Positions 45,706 through 56,825 of a DNA stretch of 64,000 bases are shown here, piece after piece; the stretch's first letter is position 1; the number at the start of each line of letters is the position of its first letter. Both the position numbers and the translations under genes were made by a program. The notes below the pieces were generated by a model, which had not been told where the DNA came from, did not search any database, and saw only the letters and a list, made by a program, of their open reading frames with translations. The stretch is from Gonocerus acuteangulatus. Taxonomy: Eukaryota > Arthropoda > Insecta > Hemiptera > Coreidae. Location: positions 86,962,424 through 87,026,423 of the forward strand of contig OX328126.1 in NCBI GenBank assembly GCA_946811695.1, written 5' to 3'.

Positions 45706-45900
45706 GTTTATATATACTCTCACATTAATCATTAAATTGTTCATATATACACTCACATTAATCATTAAATTGTTTATATATACACTCACATTAATCATTA
45801 AATTGTTTATATATACACTCACATTAATCATTAAATTGTTTATATATACACTCACATTAATCATTAAATTGTTTATATATACACTCACATTAATCGTAAT
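45706..45900. repeat. 33 bp minisatellite, 6 copies
   Basis: TATATATACACTCACATTAA then TCATTAAATTGTT repeats every 33 bp with almost no variation. Frame-compatible length gives spurious reading frames on both strands. Confidence 0.95.
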
Positions 45901-46354
45901 CGTCAACAATTTAAGAAAAAAAAAAACATTTAATTTGATACAAATAATATCGTTTAGAGCCTTCTGCTCAAATTTAGGTTTATAAATACGCTTTAGGTCA
46001 TCCACCCGACAAACCTATGTGTTGTACAGTATAACAAACAGTCTTCTTTTTCGTGCATGAGCAACGCTGGCGGACACTTTTTTGTAACGTTTTTTTCCTG
46101 TTTAGTCATCGATAAACCTGTCGCTTTTTTTCCTGTTTTAGCATATTTATGCTAAAATTCTCTAAGGTACTCGTTAGTCTAATACGCGATAGTGGATACG
46201 GTTATAAAATTACCCCAAATTCCAAACACCAACATATAACTGACTACCAGCTCGACTTGTAGTCGTAGGCAAATGGTTTACGTGAAACTAGTCCGGCAGT
46301 TTTTGATCCCCTGAAGAGGCACTAAGATAATGTGAAACTTCCCACGAATGAGAA

Positions 46355-46840
46355 AAAGTCGGAAGCCAGACACGCAGGAGCTGCGTCTTCTCGTCGCGTT
46401 TTCATAATGTTCTTATCCCCAGTGCCATTTGGAAAGCTTGGAATTTATATATAACTAATATTTTATGAATTTGTACTGGTAGCGGAACTTACGCATTCGC
46501 CCTCATTGACTTCCGTTCGGAAAGCTCTATTCAAAACCATTAAAAACGCGTTTCTCTTTTTACTGGTAAATTAATAATACTGCTAAAGAATTTGAAAAAT
46601 CAACTATAAAAAAATCCTGAGAAAATTAAACACAAAGAACCGTTCCAACCAACGAAACAAACACTATCGAAGTTTTCAGCACTGATTTCTCCGATTAAAA
46701 TCATCCCATCGAAAATTACTGCAGAACATTTTTTGTAGACAATTTATTAAACGTTCGTATGGTTTCTTTCTACTTTCCCAACCGTTTTCGAAATATTAAT
46801 TACAAACGAAAAAAAATCCGTTGAGAAATAATATACCTAC
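46355..46840 (+). mobile_element. Family B/C-related 5' half
   Basis: Head-like sequence GACACGCAGGAGCTGCGTCTTC followed by family B core phrases (AATTAATAATACTGCTAAAG near 46571). No 3' hairpin. A decayed hammerhead-like motif (CTGAAGA...GTGAAAC, about 46311-46339) lies just upstream. Confidence 0.45.
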
Positions 46841-47515
46841 CTATATGATGATTATTCATTTATTTTTAAATTTGTATATATTTTCTGTCAATGCTTAGTA
46901 AAGAATTTAAACTTATGTCTATAAAATTTCTAACTTATAAATTTTATGATTTTCGTAAGTCGGACTAAGTATTTTCTTTTAATTCATTATACAGGGTGGC
47001 CTGTTTATGCGGATCACTATTAAAATATCTTTTATTTAAATTTTAACGTCCTTTATTATTTCAAAAGAGGACGGGTTATCTAAGGGTAACCAACCTTTTC
47101 TAACCAAGATAGGGCCTATGCCTATTCTTTTTTATTTTTGCACGGAGTGCACACGCCTTATCTCTCACGGCCACCGGATCTCCCGAAATATCTTTTAAAC
47201 CGTTAGAAATATTGAAACATCGCAAAGGACCAAAGTTGTAGCTCTCATAATGACACTTATTTTTTTTTTTTTTTTTTTTTTTTTCAATAATCCTAAAGTT
47301 GCAGGTTCCTCTCAGTTTGTCTCAATTCCATTACAAAAACTTACAAATTTTTGTACGCATATTGTCACTAACTACTAACCGAAACCAAATAAATAGAAAA
47401 ATACACGCGTTTCTTAATTCTATAATAGTTTCTAAAAAATTAATAAAAGTGTTGGGTAAAGAGGAAATGCCGACAATTGAGCGTGCGCATAATGGTTAAA
47501 AAGTTTTAGCACTTT

Positions 47516-47625
47516 CCTCCGAAGGAAAGTAGCTATTGAGGTTGGACTCATGACGGAATTTTTGAAAAATTTCTTCAAATCTTTATCGATCTACCTAGTA
47601 GACACCGAAAATGACCCCCGTTAAA

Positions 47626-47712
<87 letters not shown>

Positions 47713-48615
47713 TGTTAACACGATAGCGGCCAGAGTTTTAGTTTTTTCGTCACGAAACTTGGTATATAGCATTCAATTAGCAAACGATTGAACGAGTTCG
47801 TTAACCACCAAAGTCGGTCCACCGGAAGGGGGGGTTTACCCCGAATCCAAAACACTAATTTGACTATGTCAGCCGTAATATTTGTTATATTTCAACAAAA
47901 CTTGGTATTCGTAGTGGTAATATAGAGAGAAAAGTGAGATATAAAAATGAACTAAATCGGTTCATTAGAAGAGGGGGTTTACTCCGGACCCACAATACCA
48001 ATTCGCCACTACCAGCCGTGATTTTTGGTATATTTCGACGAAACTCGGTATTCGTAGTGCTAATCCACAGGTAAATATGTGTTGTAAAAATAAACTAAAT
48101 CGGTTCATTAGAAGGGGGGGTTTACTCCGGACCCAAATTCCTAATATACTCATACCGGTCGTAATTTCTGCTGTATTGTAACGAAACGCGGTATACGTCG
48201 TGGGTAACTCATGAGAAAGAAGTGTTGTAAAAATGAGCTGAATCGGTCAATCGTAAAGCGGGGGTTTAATTTTTAATATATTTCAATAGAAAAGCCCACC
48301 AAATGTAGGTTCACAAAGCCGCCGCAAGGAGCGCTTTCTACCACTAGAGTGACTGTATCCTGTTCCTGCGTTAGATCAAAATACGATAATTTGAGTTTTT
48401 TTGTATTTATTACGTAGTGTAGTAGGTACCATGTGTAAGCATAACTCTGGAAGCAAATTAATAATTGATCAGTTACTCATTACAAATTTAAAAGAGAACT
48501 ATTCATGTTTTCATTTTATTTATGAAGGATATTTTAAGCAAATTGTTCTGGAAAGCAGTCTACACTACCCAAATTCTGAGGAAAGTGCTTAGTTATGCAG
48601 CTCCTGCGTGATGGA
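47516..48615 (-). mobile_element. Family C element, copy 2
   Basis: A nearly identical mirror copy of 29542-30756: the 3' hairpin ACTTTCCT/AGGAAAGT with GCTAAAA is at the left (47516), (AT)n at 47627-47709, tandem units with C/G-runs, and TCCATCACGCAGGAGCTGC ends at 48615. It lies between two inverted pieces of another repeat (47190-47250 and 48645-48700). Confidence 0.78.
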
Positions 48616-48911
48616 CTTTTTGGATTAATAAATAACGCATCATAAAGGACAGTTACAACTTTCAACCTTTGGAATTTTGCGATATCCCTAAAAGATATTG
48701 CAACACTAGTGTTTCATAACCCTGAGACGCATATTGCTATGCAATATTAAAATTACTTATATTATTATATAATTGTACGTGATGGGAAAAGACCATCGAA
48801 TGAAATACCCTTTGAGGAGGAGCAGAATAGCTCGAAACCGGTTAGGGTGAAAATAATAAAATACAGGAAGTGAAAGGAGTGTTTTTATGACCTATTGGCT
48901 ACAAAAAACAA

Positions 48912-48963
<52 letters not shown>

Positions 48964-49075
48964 TATTTTCCAAGTATTTCTGACCTTTATTTACGTCTAA
49001 TTATTTATTCTTTATACATGACCAAGGTCAAAAGAATAGTACTCCTATTTTCTTTGTACTATTCATTGTTTGTAC

Positions 49076-49117
49076 GCCCTACACGTTTCGTGGCCTTTAT
49101 GCCACCTCCTCAGGGGC
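49076..49117 (-). ncRNA. Hammerhead-like ribozyme motif, left arm
   Basis: The minus strand reads GCCC-CTGAGGA-G-GTGGC-loop-GCCAC-GAAACGTGTA-GGGC, identical to the right-arm motif. Confidence 0.5.
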
Positions 49118-49204
49118 CATTACATCCCCATGTGTGGACAGCTCGCCACCCATACTAAGACTAGTAGTATGGGTGGCGAGCTATCCACACATGGGGATGT
49201 AATG

Positions 49205-49246
49205 GCCCCTGAGGAGGTGGCATAAAGGCCACGAAACGTGTAGGGC
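49205..49246 (+). ncRNA. Hammerhead-like ribozyme motif, right arm
   Basis: Helix I GCCC (49205-49208) pairs with GGGC (49243-49246). Core CTGAGGA 49209-49215, helix II GTGGC/GCCAC with loop ATAAAG, GAAA 49233-49236, minimal helix III ACGTGT, cleavage base A 49242. All invariant positions are kept. One unpaired G precedes helix II, as in all copies in this window. Confidence 0.55.
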
Positions 49247-49318
49247 GTACAAACAATTAATACTACAAAGAAAATTGGAGTACTATTCTTTTGACCTTGG
49301 TCATGTATAAAGAATAAA

Positions 49319-49364
<46 letters not shown>

Positions 49365-49365
49365 A

Positions 49366-50011
49366 GGGAAGGTCCGGAGCGCCCCAGTGTCACGATTGAA
49401 TTGCTAAAACCAAAAACCATTGAATTGTGTAAACTATATATCTAACCCATATATATATATACATTCATATTATAATTTGTGACAGATGAAATAGGAAAAT
49501 AATGCAGAGGAATTACGGTAAAAATATGAGAAAAATAAAAAGGCGGTTCATATGCCCCCGCTTACACCTCGGGACGCGCATATTACACTTCCTTTATTTT
49601 TTTTTTTTTTTGTGGGCTTTCTTTTCCTTACCTTCCAGTATATACAATTTTAACAAAGGAAGAACGCTAGACCAGTCTTGACGCTGGACCTAAGACTACA
49701 CTTTATCTTATTCCTAAGTACTAAAAGGGTGTAATGATATATAGAAGGGGAGAATTATTCCAAAAAAATAATAATATTATTCCCTTGAATTAAAATAATA
49801 TCATGAAATAGATACAGTACGGTAACAGGTGTTCTGTTACCGTCCTAGCAAGGCATGCTGTCTAGGCTTGCCTGCTCTGTTTAAAACCAACTAACAATTC
49901 AAACTGCAAGAGTTTGAGTCCATGCAATATTTCAAATTTCTCTGTCAAGTGGTTTGTGCTGGGATGTGATATGTGAGTGAGTGAGTGGTATTTGACAAAT
50001 ATATGTGTAGT
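49366..50011 (-). mobile_element. Family D Helitron, copy 5, partial
   Basis: The minus-strand 5' end TCACTACACATATATTTG stops at 50011 and is followed by the GTCAAATACCACTCACTCAC block and GGACGGTAACAGAAC phrase. The left limit is uncertain (GGAGCGCCCCAGTGTCACG near 49376 belongs to the family). Confidence 0.5.
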
Positions 50012-50614
50012 GAGTATCACACCATATTATATTACGTGAATTTCAAATGTGAATTCGAGTTTTTGCGAATTAATGGTCGAGATTGACAGCTTTATGAAAC
50101 ATTTAAATTGGGATTCTATGCGAAAAGGCCCCCGCGGGAACTCTAAAGGGGTGTGGGGCTCTGTTATTCAGAGGCCCGATGGAACTCGATCCAATGGGGA
50201 AGGGACCAATTTAAAATCGGGCTGTTGGACTTATTTCCAGGAATACAGCGGAAATTGGAACAGAGACAAAAATAACCCCGCGCTCTTCTAAAGGCAGGAA
50301 TTGGTTGAGTGCCGCCTTCCAGCTGTCACCCCTTGGCAAATCATATCGCCTTCTCCAATCTCCAATTCACGAGATGGTCCAATCATAAGCTTATTATTTC
50401 TCTCTCCTTATCACCGATTGATAAGAGACTCGTGTAATGTATTCATCATATCGGCCTGATGATCGACTTGATAGCTTTTCATGTCAAAGCATTTTCTACC
50501 AGCCTTTAGAAATATCTTACCGCTTGCCTCACATTTCCAGGCCAAAATGGTAATATTTGTCAAAAGGAGAAGAAAAGGAATGACTCAATCATTGATATAA
50601 TAGGGGTTAGAGGA
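50012..50614. other. Unassigned sequence
   Basis: An 80-codon plus frame at 50049-50291 has no recognisable similarity. No repeat seen. Confidence 0.3.
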
Positions 50615-50879
50615 CATGGGCTTATACAAAAAATAATTTCGGGAGGGGCTGGGAAAATTTTGGGGGCTGAGACCATTTCCGGGGTATGGAATACTAAAAA
50701 TGTAGAGCTTGGAATAGTTTTAGGCAACTAAAACGCTATTACAAGTAAAATAAAATATTTTTTATGAACTAAGTGATCTTATTTAATTTATTTTTAAGGG
50801 TTTTACGACAAGTTTTTACCATCTAATCAAAATTTCGGGGGGCTGCAGCCCCCTCAGCCCCCCCTTATATACGCCCATG
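50615..50879. mobile_element. MITE, 265 bp, with 8 bp target duplication
   Basis: Ends CATGGGCTTATACA and, on the other strand, CATGGGCGTATATAAGG, followed by a G-rich block on each side. Flanked by TTAGAGGA at 50607-50614 and 50880-50887. An 8 bp duplication suggests hAT- or P-type mobilisation. No coding sequence. Confidence 0.85.
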
Positions 50880-50979
50880 TTAGAGGAAGGGTAATCGAAA
50901 TCGTCTGATGCCTTGAATAAACAAAGGATGGACATCTTGGTATGACATAGATTCTATTAATGTGTCTTTCATTGTTCTT

Positions 50980-51290
50980 AGTTTTTTCTTTAAAAATTGT
51001 ATTAAATAAGTTTAAACTGTTTTTTGGATGACAACCTTTTCTGAAGAGACTTTAGTAAGCTTCTAACCACTTACCACGATTTTTTATCCGTTTTCGAGAT
51101 ATTTTAAAAAATATACCAAGCTCCGAAACCTTTTCTCGTATATTAATACAATTTTATTTCTAATACTTCCTTAACTCCAAACGAGAACAAAATTTAAATA
51201 TAATAGACTAGATGAATGTCAAATGTTTGAAACAAGTTTCCACTGAATCGATAGTTTCTAAATACCCAAACTAAAACATGTTTGGAAAAA
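50980..51290 (+). mobile_element. Family B core fragment
   Basis: Diverged interior of family B (phrases TCCTTAACTCCAAACG and ACCACGATTTTTTATCCG). No ends are present. Confidence 0.5.
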
Positions 51291-51434
51291 TAGTTTTATC
51301 TAAGTGTCTCACAAGTATTTCTCTGAACCTTCTCAGGCCCCCCCCCCTCCGGCCTAAGATGATAAAAATTCCTGCCGCTGGAGGGACTCGAACCTAAATA
51401 ACCTTTTCCTTACTAAAGACTTCTGTAGAAGTCG

Positions 51435-51606
51435 ACGTTTGCCGTGCCTCTGGAACGAAGGACTTGTACAGCAGTGTAGAGCTGCCGTGCCCCTGGAACG
51501 AAGGACTTGTACAGCAGTGTAGAGCTGCCGTGCCTCTGGAACGAAGGACTTGTACAGCAGTGTAGAGCTGCCGTGCCCCTGGAACGAAGGACTTGTACAG
51601 CAGTCC
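51435..51606. repeat. 43 bp minisatellite, 4 copies
   Basis: The unit is GTGCCTCTGGAACGAAGGAC, TTGTACAGCAGTGTAGAGCT, GCC; copies differ by one or two bases. The GGAACG phrase is shared with the arrays at 43120 and 44400, perhaps by chance. Confidence 0.9.
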
Positions 51607-52089
51607 GATCCTTCTCTCTCGCTTACCAGCTCCCTACGGCTAACTTTTCCAGGGGTTTGATCTTGGGACTATTAAGCAAGGATTTAGAGAAGCTTTAGCT
51701 ATTTCTTTTTCCACTGGTTGCCAGAAAAATTAACTATTTGTGTCGAGAGAGCTACGGATTATGGATACATGGGTCGGGATCGTAAAAATTAACATCGCCA
51801 GTGTTAGATCCAACTCGATTCCAATGGAAAAGGATGATGTATTTATCTTTGTTTTAATAAAAAAGATGCTATTTATTTTTTTAGCTTCTTTGATTAGTAC
51901 CTATATCATAAAAAAATAATATTTTTCGTACTAAAAAGTATAGACTATAAAAAATATTTATTGGAGCATCTGATTATTAAATTCAACCTAAATATTTAGA
52001 GCTAAAAGTAAACGTAAATGAATAATAAAATACAGTTTCCTACGATTAGAAATGTTAAGGGATGAAATTATATGAAGGTTTTTCGCACG
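51607..52089. other. Unassigned AT-rich sequence
   Basis: No feature recognised. Confidence 0.35.
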
Positions 52090-53230
52090 TCGAGAGGAGG
52101 GCGAGAATAGCTTCGTAACTAGGGCCCAGCCAGGTAGAGATCGCCGTACTACAGGGTCGATCAGCTCGCACTACCCCTAGTAAGCTAAGGGTCGAGAGGA
52201 GGGCGAGAATAGCTCCGTAACTAGGGCCCGGCCAGGTAGAGAGATCGCCGTACTACAGGGTCGATCAGCTCGCACTACCCCTAGTAAGCTAAGGGTCGAG
52301 AGGAGGGCGAGAATAGCTCCGTAACTAGGGCCCGGCCAGGTAGAGAGATCGCCGTACTACAGGGTCGATCAGCTCGCACTACCCCTAGTAAGCTAAGGGT
52401 CGAGAGGAGGGCGAGAATAGCTCCGTAACTAGGGCCCGGCCAGGTAGAGAGATCGCCGTACTACAGGGTCGATCAGCTCGCACTACCCCTAGTAAGCTAA
52501 GGGTCGAGAGGAGGGCGAGAATAGCTCCGTAACTAGGGCCCGGCCAGGTAGAGAGATCGCCGTACTACAGGGTCGATCAGCTCGCACTACCCCTAGTAAG
52601 CTAAGGGTCGAGAGGAGGGCGAGAATAGCTCCGTAACTAGGGCCCGGCCAGGTAGAGAGATCGCCGTACTACAGGGTCGATCAGCTCGCACTACCCCTAG
52701 TAAGCTAAGGGTCGAGAGGAGGGCGAGAATAGCTCCGTAACTAGGGCCCGGCCAGGTAGAGAGATCGCCGTACTACAGGGTCGATCAGCTCGCACTACCC
52801 CTAGTAAGCTAAGGGTCGAGAGGAGGGCGAGAATAGCTCCGTAACTAGGGCCCGGCCAGGTAGAGAGATCGCCGTACTACAGGGTCGATCAGCTCGCACT
52901 ACCCCTAGTAAGCTAAGGGTCGAGAGGAGGGCGAGAATAGCTCCGGAACTAGGGCCCGGCCAGGTAGAGAGATCGCCGTACTACAGGGTCGATCAGCTCG
53001 CACTACCCCTAGTAAGCTAAGGGTCGAGAGGAGGGCGAGAATAGCTCCGTAACTAGGGCCCGGCCAGGTAGAGAGATCGCCGTACTACAGGGTCGATCAG
53101 CTCGCACTACCCCTAGTAAGCTAAGGGTCGAGAGGAGGGCGAGAATAGCTCCATAACTAGGGCCCGGCCAGGTAGAGAGATCGCCGTACTACAGGGTCGG
53201 CCAGCTCGCACTACCCGTCATAAGCGAAGG
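52090..53230. repeat. 104 bp satellite, about 11 near-identical copies
   Basis: The unit begins CGAGAGGAGGGCGAGAATAG and includes AACTAGGGCCCGGCCAGG, CGTACTACAGGGTCGATCAG and CTAGTAAGCTAAGGGT. Successive units start every 104 bp (52188, 52292, 52396 ...). Middle copies are essentially identical and edge copies differ most, as expected from unequal crossing-over. It is GC-rich in an AT-rich neighbourhood. Confidence 0.96.
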
Positions 53231-53601
53231 GATAAAGAACTTACTCCCCCATAAAAAATTACCCTCATAAACGGCGTTTTGGGAAATTAAAACAGTTGTT
53301 TTCAATAGCAGTTTTCAGGTATTGGACTTTAAAATACTCTAATAGTAAAAAAAAACAAAAAACATAAACGATAGAGCAAACTAGAAGGAAAACAATGATG
53401 TTTAAATTATTTGTCAATTACTTACCAGACCTGAGAAAATGTGTTTTCCGTAAGAGCTTATAAACTAAAAAATTGGCATGCGCGGTGAGACAAAGTTGAC
53501 CGCCATTTTCAAACAGTTGACTCTAAAAAAAAAGAGTAAAAATTGTTTTAAACTACTGATTCCATATGTAATTGATGGTAAAAATATCATTTTTTTTAAT
53601 G
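53231..53601. other. Unassigned sequence
   Basis: No feature recognised. Confidence 0.35.
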
Positions 53602-53827
53602 AATCGATCCATGCAAAAACAGCTTCAGTCCACTTTTTCCCAATATGAGTTCGGATAATACTTTCGTTATTATGAGTAATGGATTCGTTGTCTCTGAACT
53701 TAACTACACATTTCTATGTTAAATGGACTTCAGTCTAATAAATAGTTCCCATAGAAACATAACCATAACGAATCCATCACAGATATTAACGAAAATGTTA
53801 TCCGAACTCATATTGGGAAAAAATGGT

Positions 53828-54938
53828 TCCGACTCGCAGGAACTGCATCATCTTAGCGCGGTTCCATTCATATCCCTAGTGTCATTTTGTATACTTACAA
53901 TAGAAAAGTTATTACTAGGAACCGGATTCTTAGGTTTTCACGTATTTTTTCCTTTCTCCTAAACATGATAAAGATCGATTTTTTATATGATTCGCGTCTT
54001 GTAGTATCATTCATACAAATTTGAAAGAACCTAAAAAAACCTATTCTGGATGATATCACCTAAAACCGGATGGAATGGCCTAGACGGACCGGTGATAAAG
54101 GGCCAGCAGCTTGACCGGTGACAAAGGGCCAGCAGCGTACCCTTATACCAGGAACACCTTAAAGCTGGCTTGGCCAGGCTCCACTGCTACAGGCATGAAA
54201 TTTTTATTTCATTGTTCAATGTATTCAAAACAATCAAAATGTTTATAATTTCTAAATGTTTCATAAAATAAATACAATTTAAAACAAATAATTAAAAAGT
54301 GAGCGAAACAACTACGAAAACCCGTTCAAAAGAACACATTCAAAAATTTCATCACCGTTTTCTCCGATTGACATCGACTAATCGAAAATCTTCGCAGAAT
54401 ATTAATTATAGAGAATTTCGTAAGCTTTTGAATAGTTTTTATCCACTTATGATGATTTCCCAACTGTTTTCGAGATATTAAGGAAAACATGCGAACTTCC
54501 CAAAACTTTTCATGTCTCTTAATAAAATATTTTATTCTAATTCTTCCTTAACTCCAAACGTAACCAAAATTTACACATCTTTGTATGTATGGAATTTAAA
54601 CATGCAGAAAATATTTTAACCGAATCCCATGATTCTAAGTAACCCAACCAAAAACTTGATTTAACAACTATTTTCTCAGAAACGGTTAAAGCTATCGCCT
54701 TAAAAATGGTTTCATTCGTTTTACAATCCCAAGAAGCTTATAAAACGACTACTTACAAGCATATGAACTCAAAAACGTAAGCGTTACAATTTTTTTGCGC
54801 GAATTTTGCCCCAAACGCCATCTTCCAGTGGGCGGATTTTGCTGGTTAACGAACTTGACCATTCAAATTGGAGGACGGATTATTGTACCAAATTTCATCA
54901 AAATCGGACCATTAGGGGGGCTGGAAATGAGGGAACAG

Positions 54939-54991
<53 letters not shown>

Positions 54992-55705
54992 TATATATAC
55001 ATATATATAAAAATCACGTGTCTGTCTGTTTTTCTGTTTGTCTGTTTGTTTGTTCCTTACACAAATCTACACCGTTTGTCCGATTTTGACTAAACTCGGT
55101 ACACATGTAGATCTTAATCTGAGGAGTGTCGTAGGCCAAGTCAAAAACGTCTACCAGCTGTCTGTCTCTATGTTTGTCCCTTATACAAATCCACACCGTT
55201 CTTCCGATTTTGAATAAACTCGGTACACATGTAGATCTTAATCTGGGGAGTGTATTAGGCTAAGTCAAAAACGTCTTATAGCTGTCTGTCTGTATGTTTG
55301 TCCTTTATACAAATCCACACCGTTCGTCCGATTTTGACTAAACTCGGTACACAGGTAGATCTTAATCTATGGAGTGCCGTAGGCTAGGTCAAAAAAATCT
55401 ACCAGCTGTCTGCCTGTATGTTTGTCCCTTATACAAATCCACACCGTTAGACCAATTTTTACGAAACTTGGTATACATGTATGTCTTGATACGGGGGTGT
55501 TATAGGTTAGGTCAAAGTCGTCTAGGACTCACAGTTGGGAGGCCACGGGTTCATAACAGTTACAGATTCGTGCTATTAGATTTTAATAATACTTATTTGG
55601 TTTCTAATTTATTTAGGCTTTTCTATATGCAGAAAGTAGGTGTAGCATGGCACGCCGGGTAACGGCTAGTATATATATATATATAAAATAACGATGGTTC
55701 AAATT

Positions 55706-55755
<50 letters not shown>

Positions 55756-55892
55756 AATTTGAACCATCGTTATTTTCGGTCTCTAGGGGTTCTGGAACGC
55801 GAAATTTTCTAGTCCGCACTTCCGTATTGTTTCATGAGATCAACCTTATAAGCGGGGTTCCTCCCTAAGAAGGGAGGGAGGAACCGCGCTAA
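53828..55892 (+). mobile_element. Family B element, copy 5, with nested Helitron
   Basis: 5' TCCGACTCGCAGGAACTGC and CTTAGCGCGGTTCC; 3' hairpin GGTTCCTCCCT/AGGGAGGAACC and GCGCTAA. AAAATGG occurs at both junctions and once in the reconstructed empty site, so a 7 bp duplication is possible. A family A Helitron lies in its (AT)n tract, followed by an inverted duplication of the 3' block around 55686-55790. Confidence 0.8.
54999..55669 (+). mobile_element. Family A Helitron, copy 5
   Basis: ATATATATAAAAATCACGTG at the 5' end (within the host AT tract), four tandem ~118 bp units, and 3' CGCCGGGTAACGGCTAG before T at 55670. Confidence 0.8.
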
Positions 55893-55926
55893 AATGGACT
55901 GAAGCTGTTTTTGCATTGATCGATTT

Positions 55927-56825
55927 AAATGGTCAAGCAACCACCTTTGTACAAATTGAAATGGATTCACTCCAAAGCATTGACTCAAAGCTCCCATTCA
56001 GCCATCGTGAGAATTCCACAGCTCCTAAAATATCGTCTCAAATTTCCTTCGAACTCATGTTTCCTTGAACCCATCCTCTCGTCCTTCTTATTATTCGTTG
56101 TGATATTTTCTTCTAATTCTGCTCTTCTCCACAACAACCGAAACATCCTAACGAGCCTAAATATAATCCTATTTGGTTGAGGATTGCGCAAGAGTGTTTG
56201 TAGGCCAATTATCGGAAGCAGCGGCTGTTAACGTGTTCTGATTGGCTGAAGGTGCTAACTACTTCCCGCCCGGTCTCGTTATCAGCGAAGTGATAACAGC
56301 TCACACCTCGCTCTTTCCTCTGCTTACCAATATCTAGTCTACATATTGTCAAGGTCCTTCCAAATGGGCATATGCGCAGAATCTTGAAAGATGAATAAAT
56401 CATTGTTATTTATCCAGCACTTTCTTCTTCTTTACTTATTTCCTTCAAAATACACATTTCTAAAAAAAGTAGTTCTAGTAGCTTCAAAAATGTTCCGACT
56501 TTGACGAAATTTGGTACAAAAATACTTGCTCTCTATAGGGCGGGAAATACCAGAAATAGTAACAGGCAGAGCATAAAACAGACAAATCAAAATATGATAA
56601 ATTACACAGGTCTACAACCAAAAATTTGATTTGATGATTTTGGCTAATCTCTGTGTTTCTCGGTGTGGTGAGGCCGAGAATGAAGTCCGTTTTTCTCTAT
56701 CACGTACAGATTTTTTTTCAAATCCATAGAACATAATATACCTGCTATACACATAAATTTGGTAAGAAGTAGGTTTTTTTTCCCCCAAACGATTTCTCTT
56801 TTTATAAACAGACATCTTTCACTAG
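55927..56825. other. Unassigned sequence upstream of broken transposon gene
   Basis: Possible decayed 5' part of the following element. GACTTTGACGAAATTTGGTAC near 56502 resembles the shared motif of the Helitron-like families. No clear coding signal. Confidence 0.35.

Larger units (their letters stand above)
48998..49325. repeat. Near-perfect 330 bp palindrome, family beta
   Basis: Arms 48998-49157 and 49165-49325 are almost exact reverse complements around a 7 base loop (about 49158-49164). Flanked by (AT)n on both sides (48912-48963 and 49322-49361). Each arm carries one intact hammerhead-like motif. The high arm identity implies a recent origin or gene conversion between arms. Confidence 0.92.
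53602..55926. mobile_element. Palindromic MITE with a nested insertion in one arm
   Basis: The left arm (53602-53700) reads ATCGATCCATGCAAAAACAG, CTTCAGTCCACTTTTTCCC, AATATGAGTTCGGATAA. The right arm returns the mirror image in two pieces, 53765-53827 and 55893-55926, separated by a family B element. Rejoined, the palindromic element is about 260 bp. Confidence 0.82.

Noticed and set aside
46310..46345. CTGAAGA...GTGAAAC hammerhead-like motif
   Set aside because: Helix II is mismatched and no helix I; mentioned only as a relic.
48817..48857. Hammerhead-like TTTGAGGA-GAGC...GCTC-GAAACCGG
   Set aside because: First core base is wrong and the downstream cleavage site is unclear; too decayed to list as a ribozyme.
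50049..50291. 80-codon plus frame
   Set aside because: No recognisable motif, no splice context, surrounded by repeats.
51380..51410. GGTTCGAGTCC pol III B box on the minus strand
   Set aside because: No A box at a suitable distance and no cloverleaf; a lone 11-mer.
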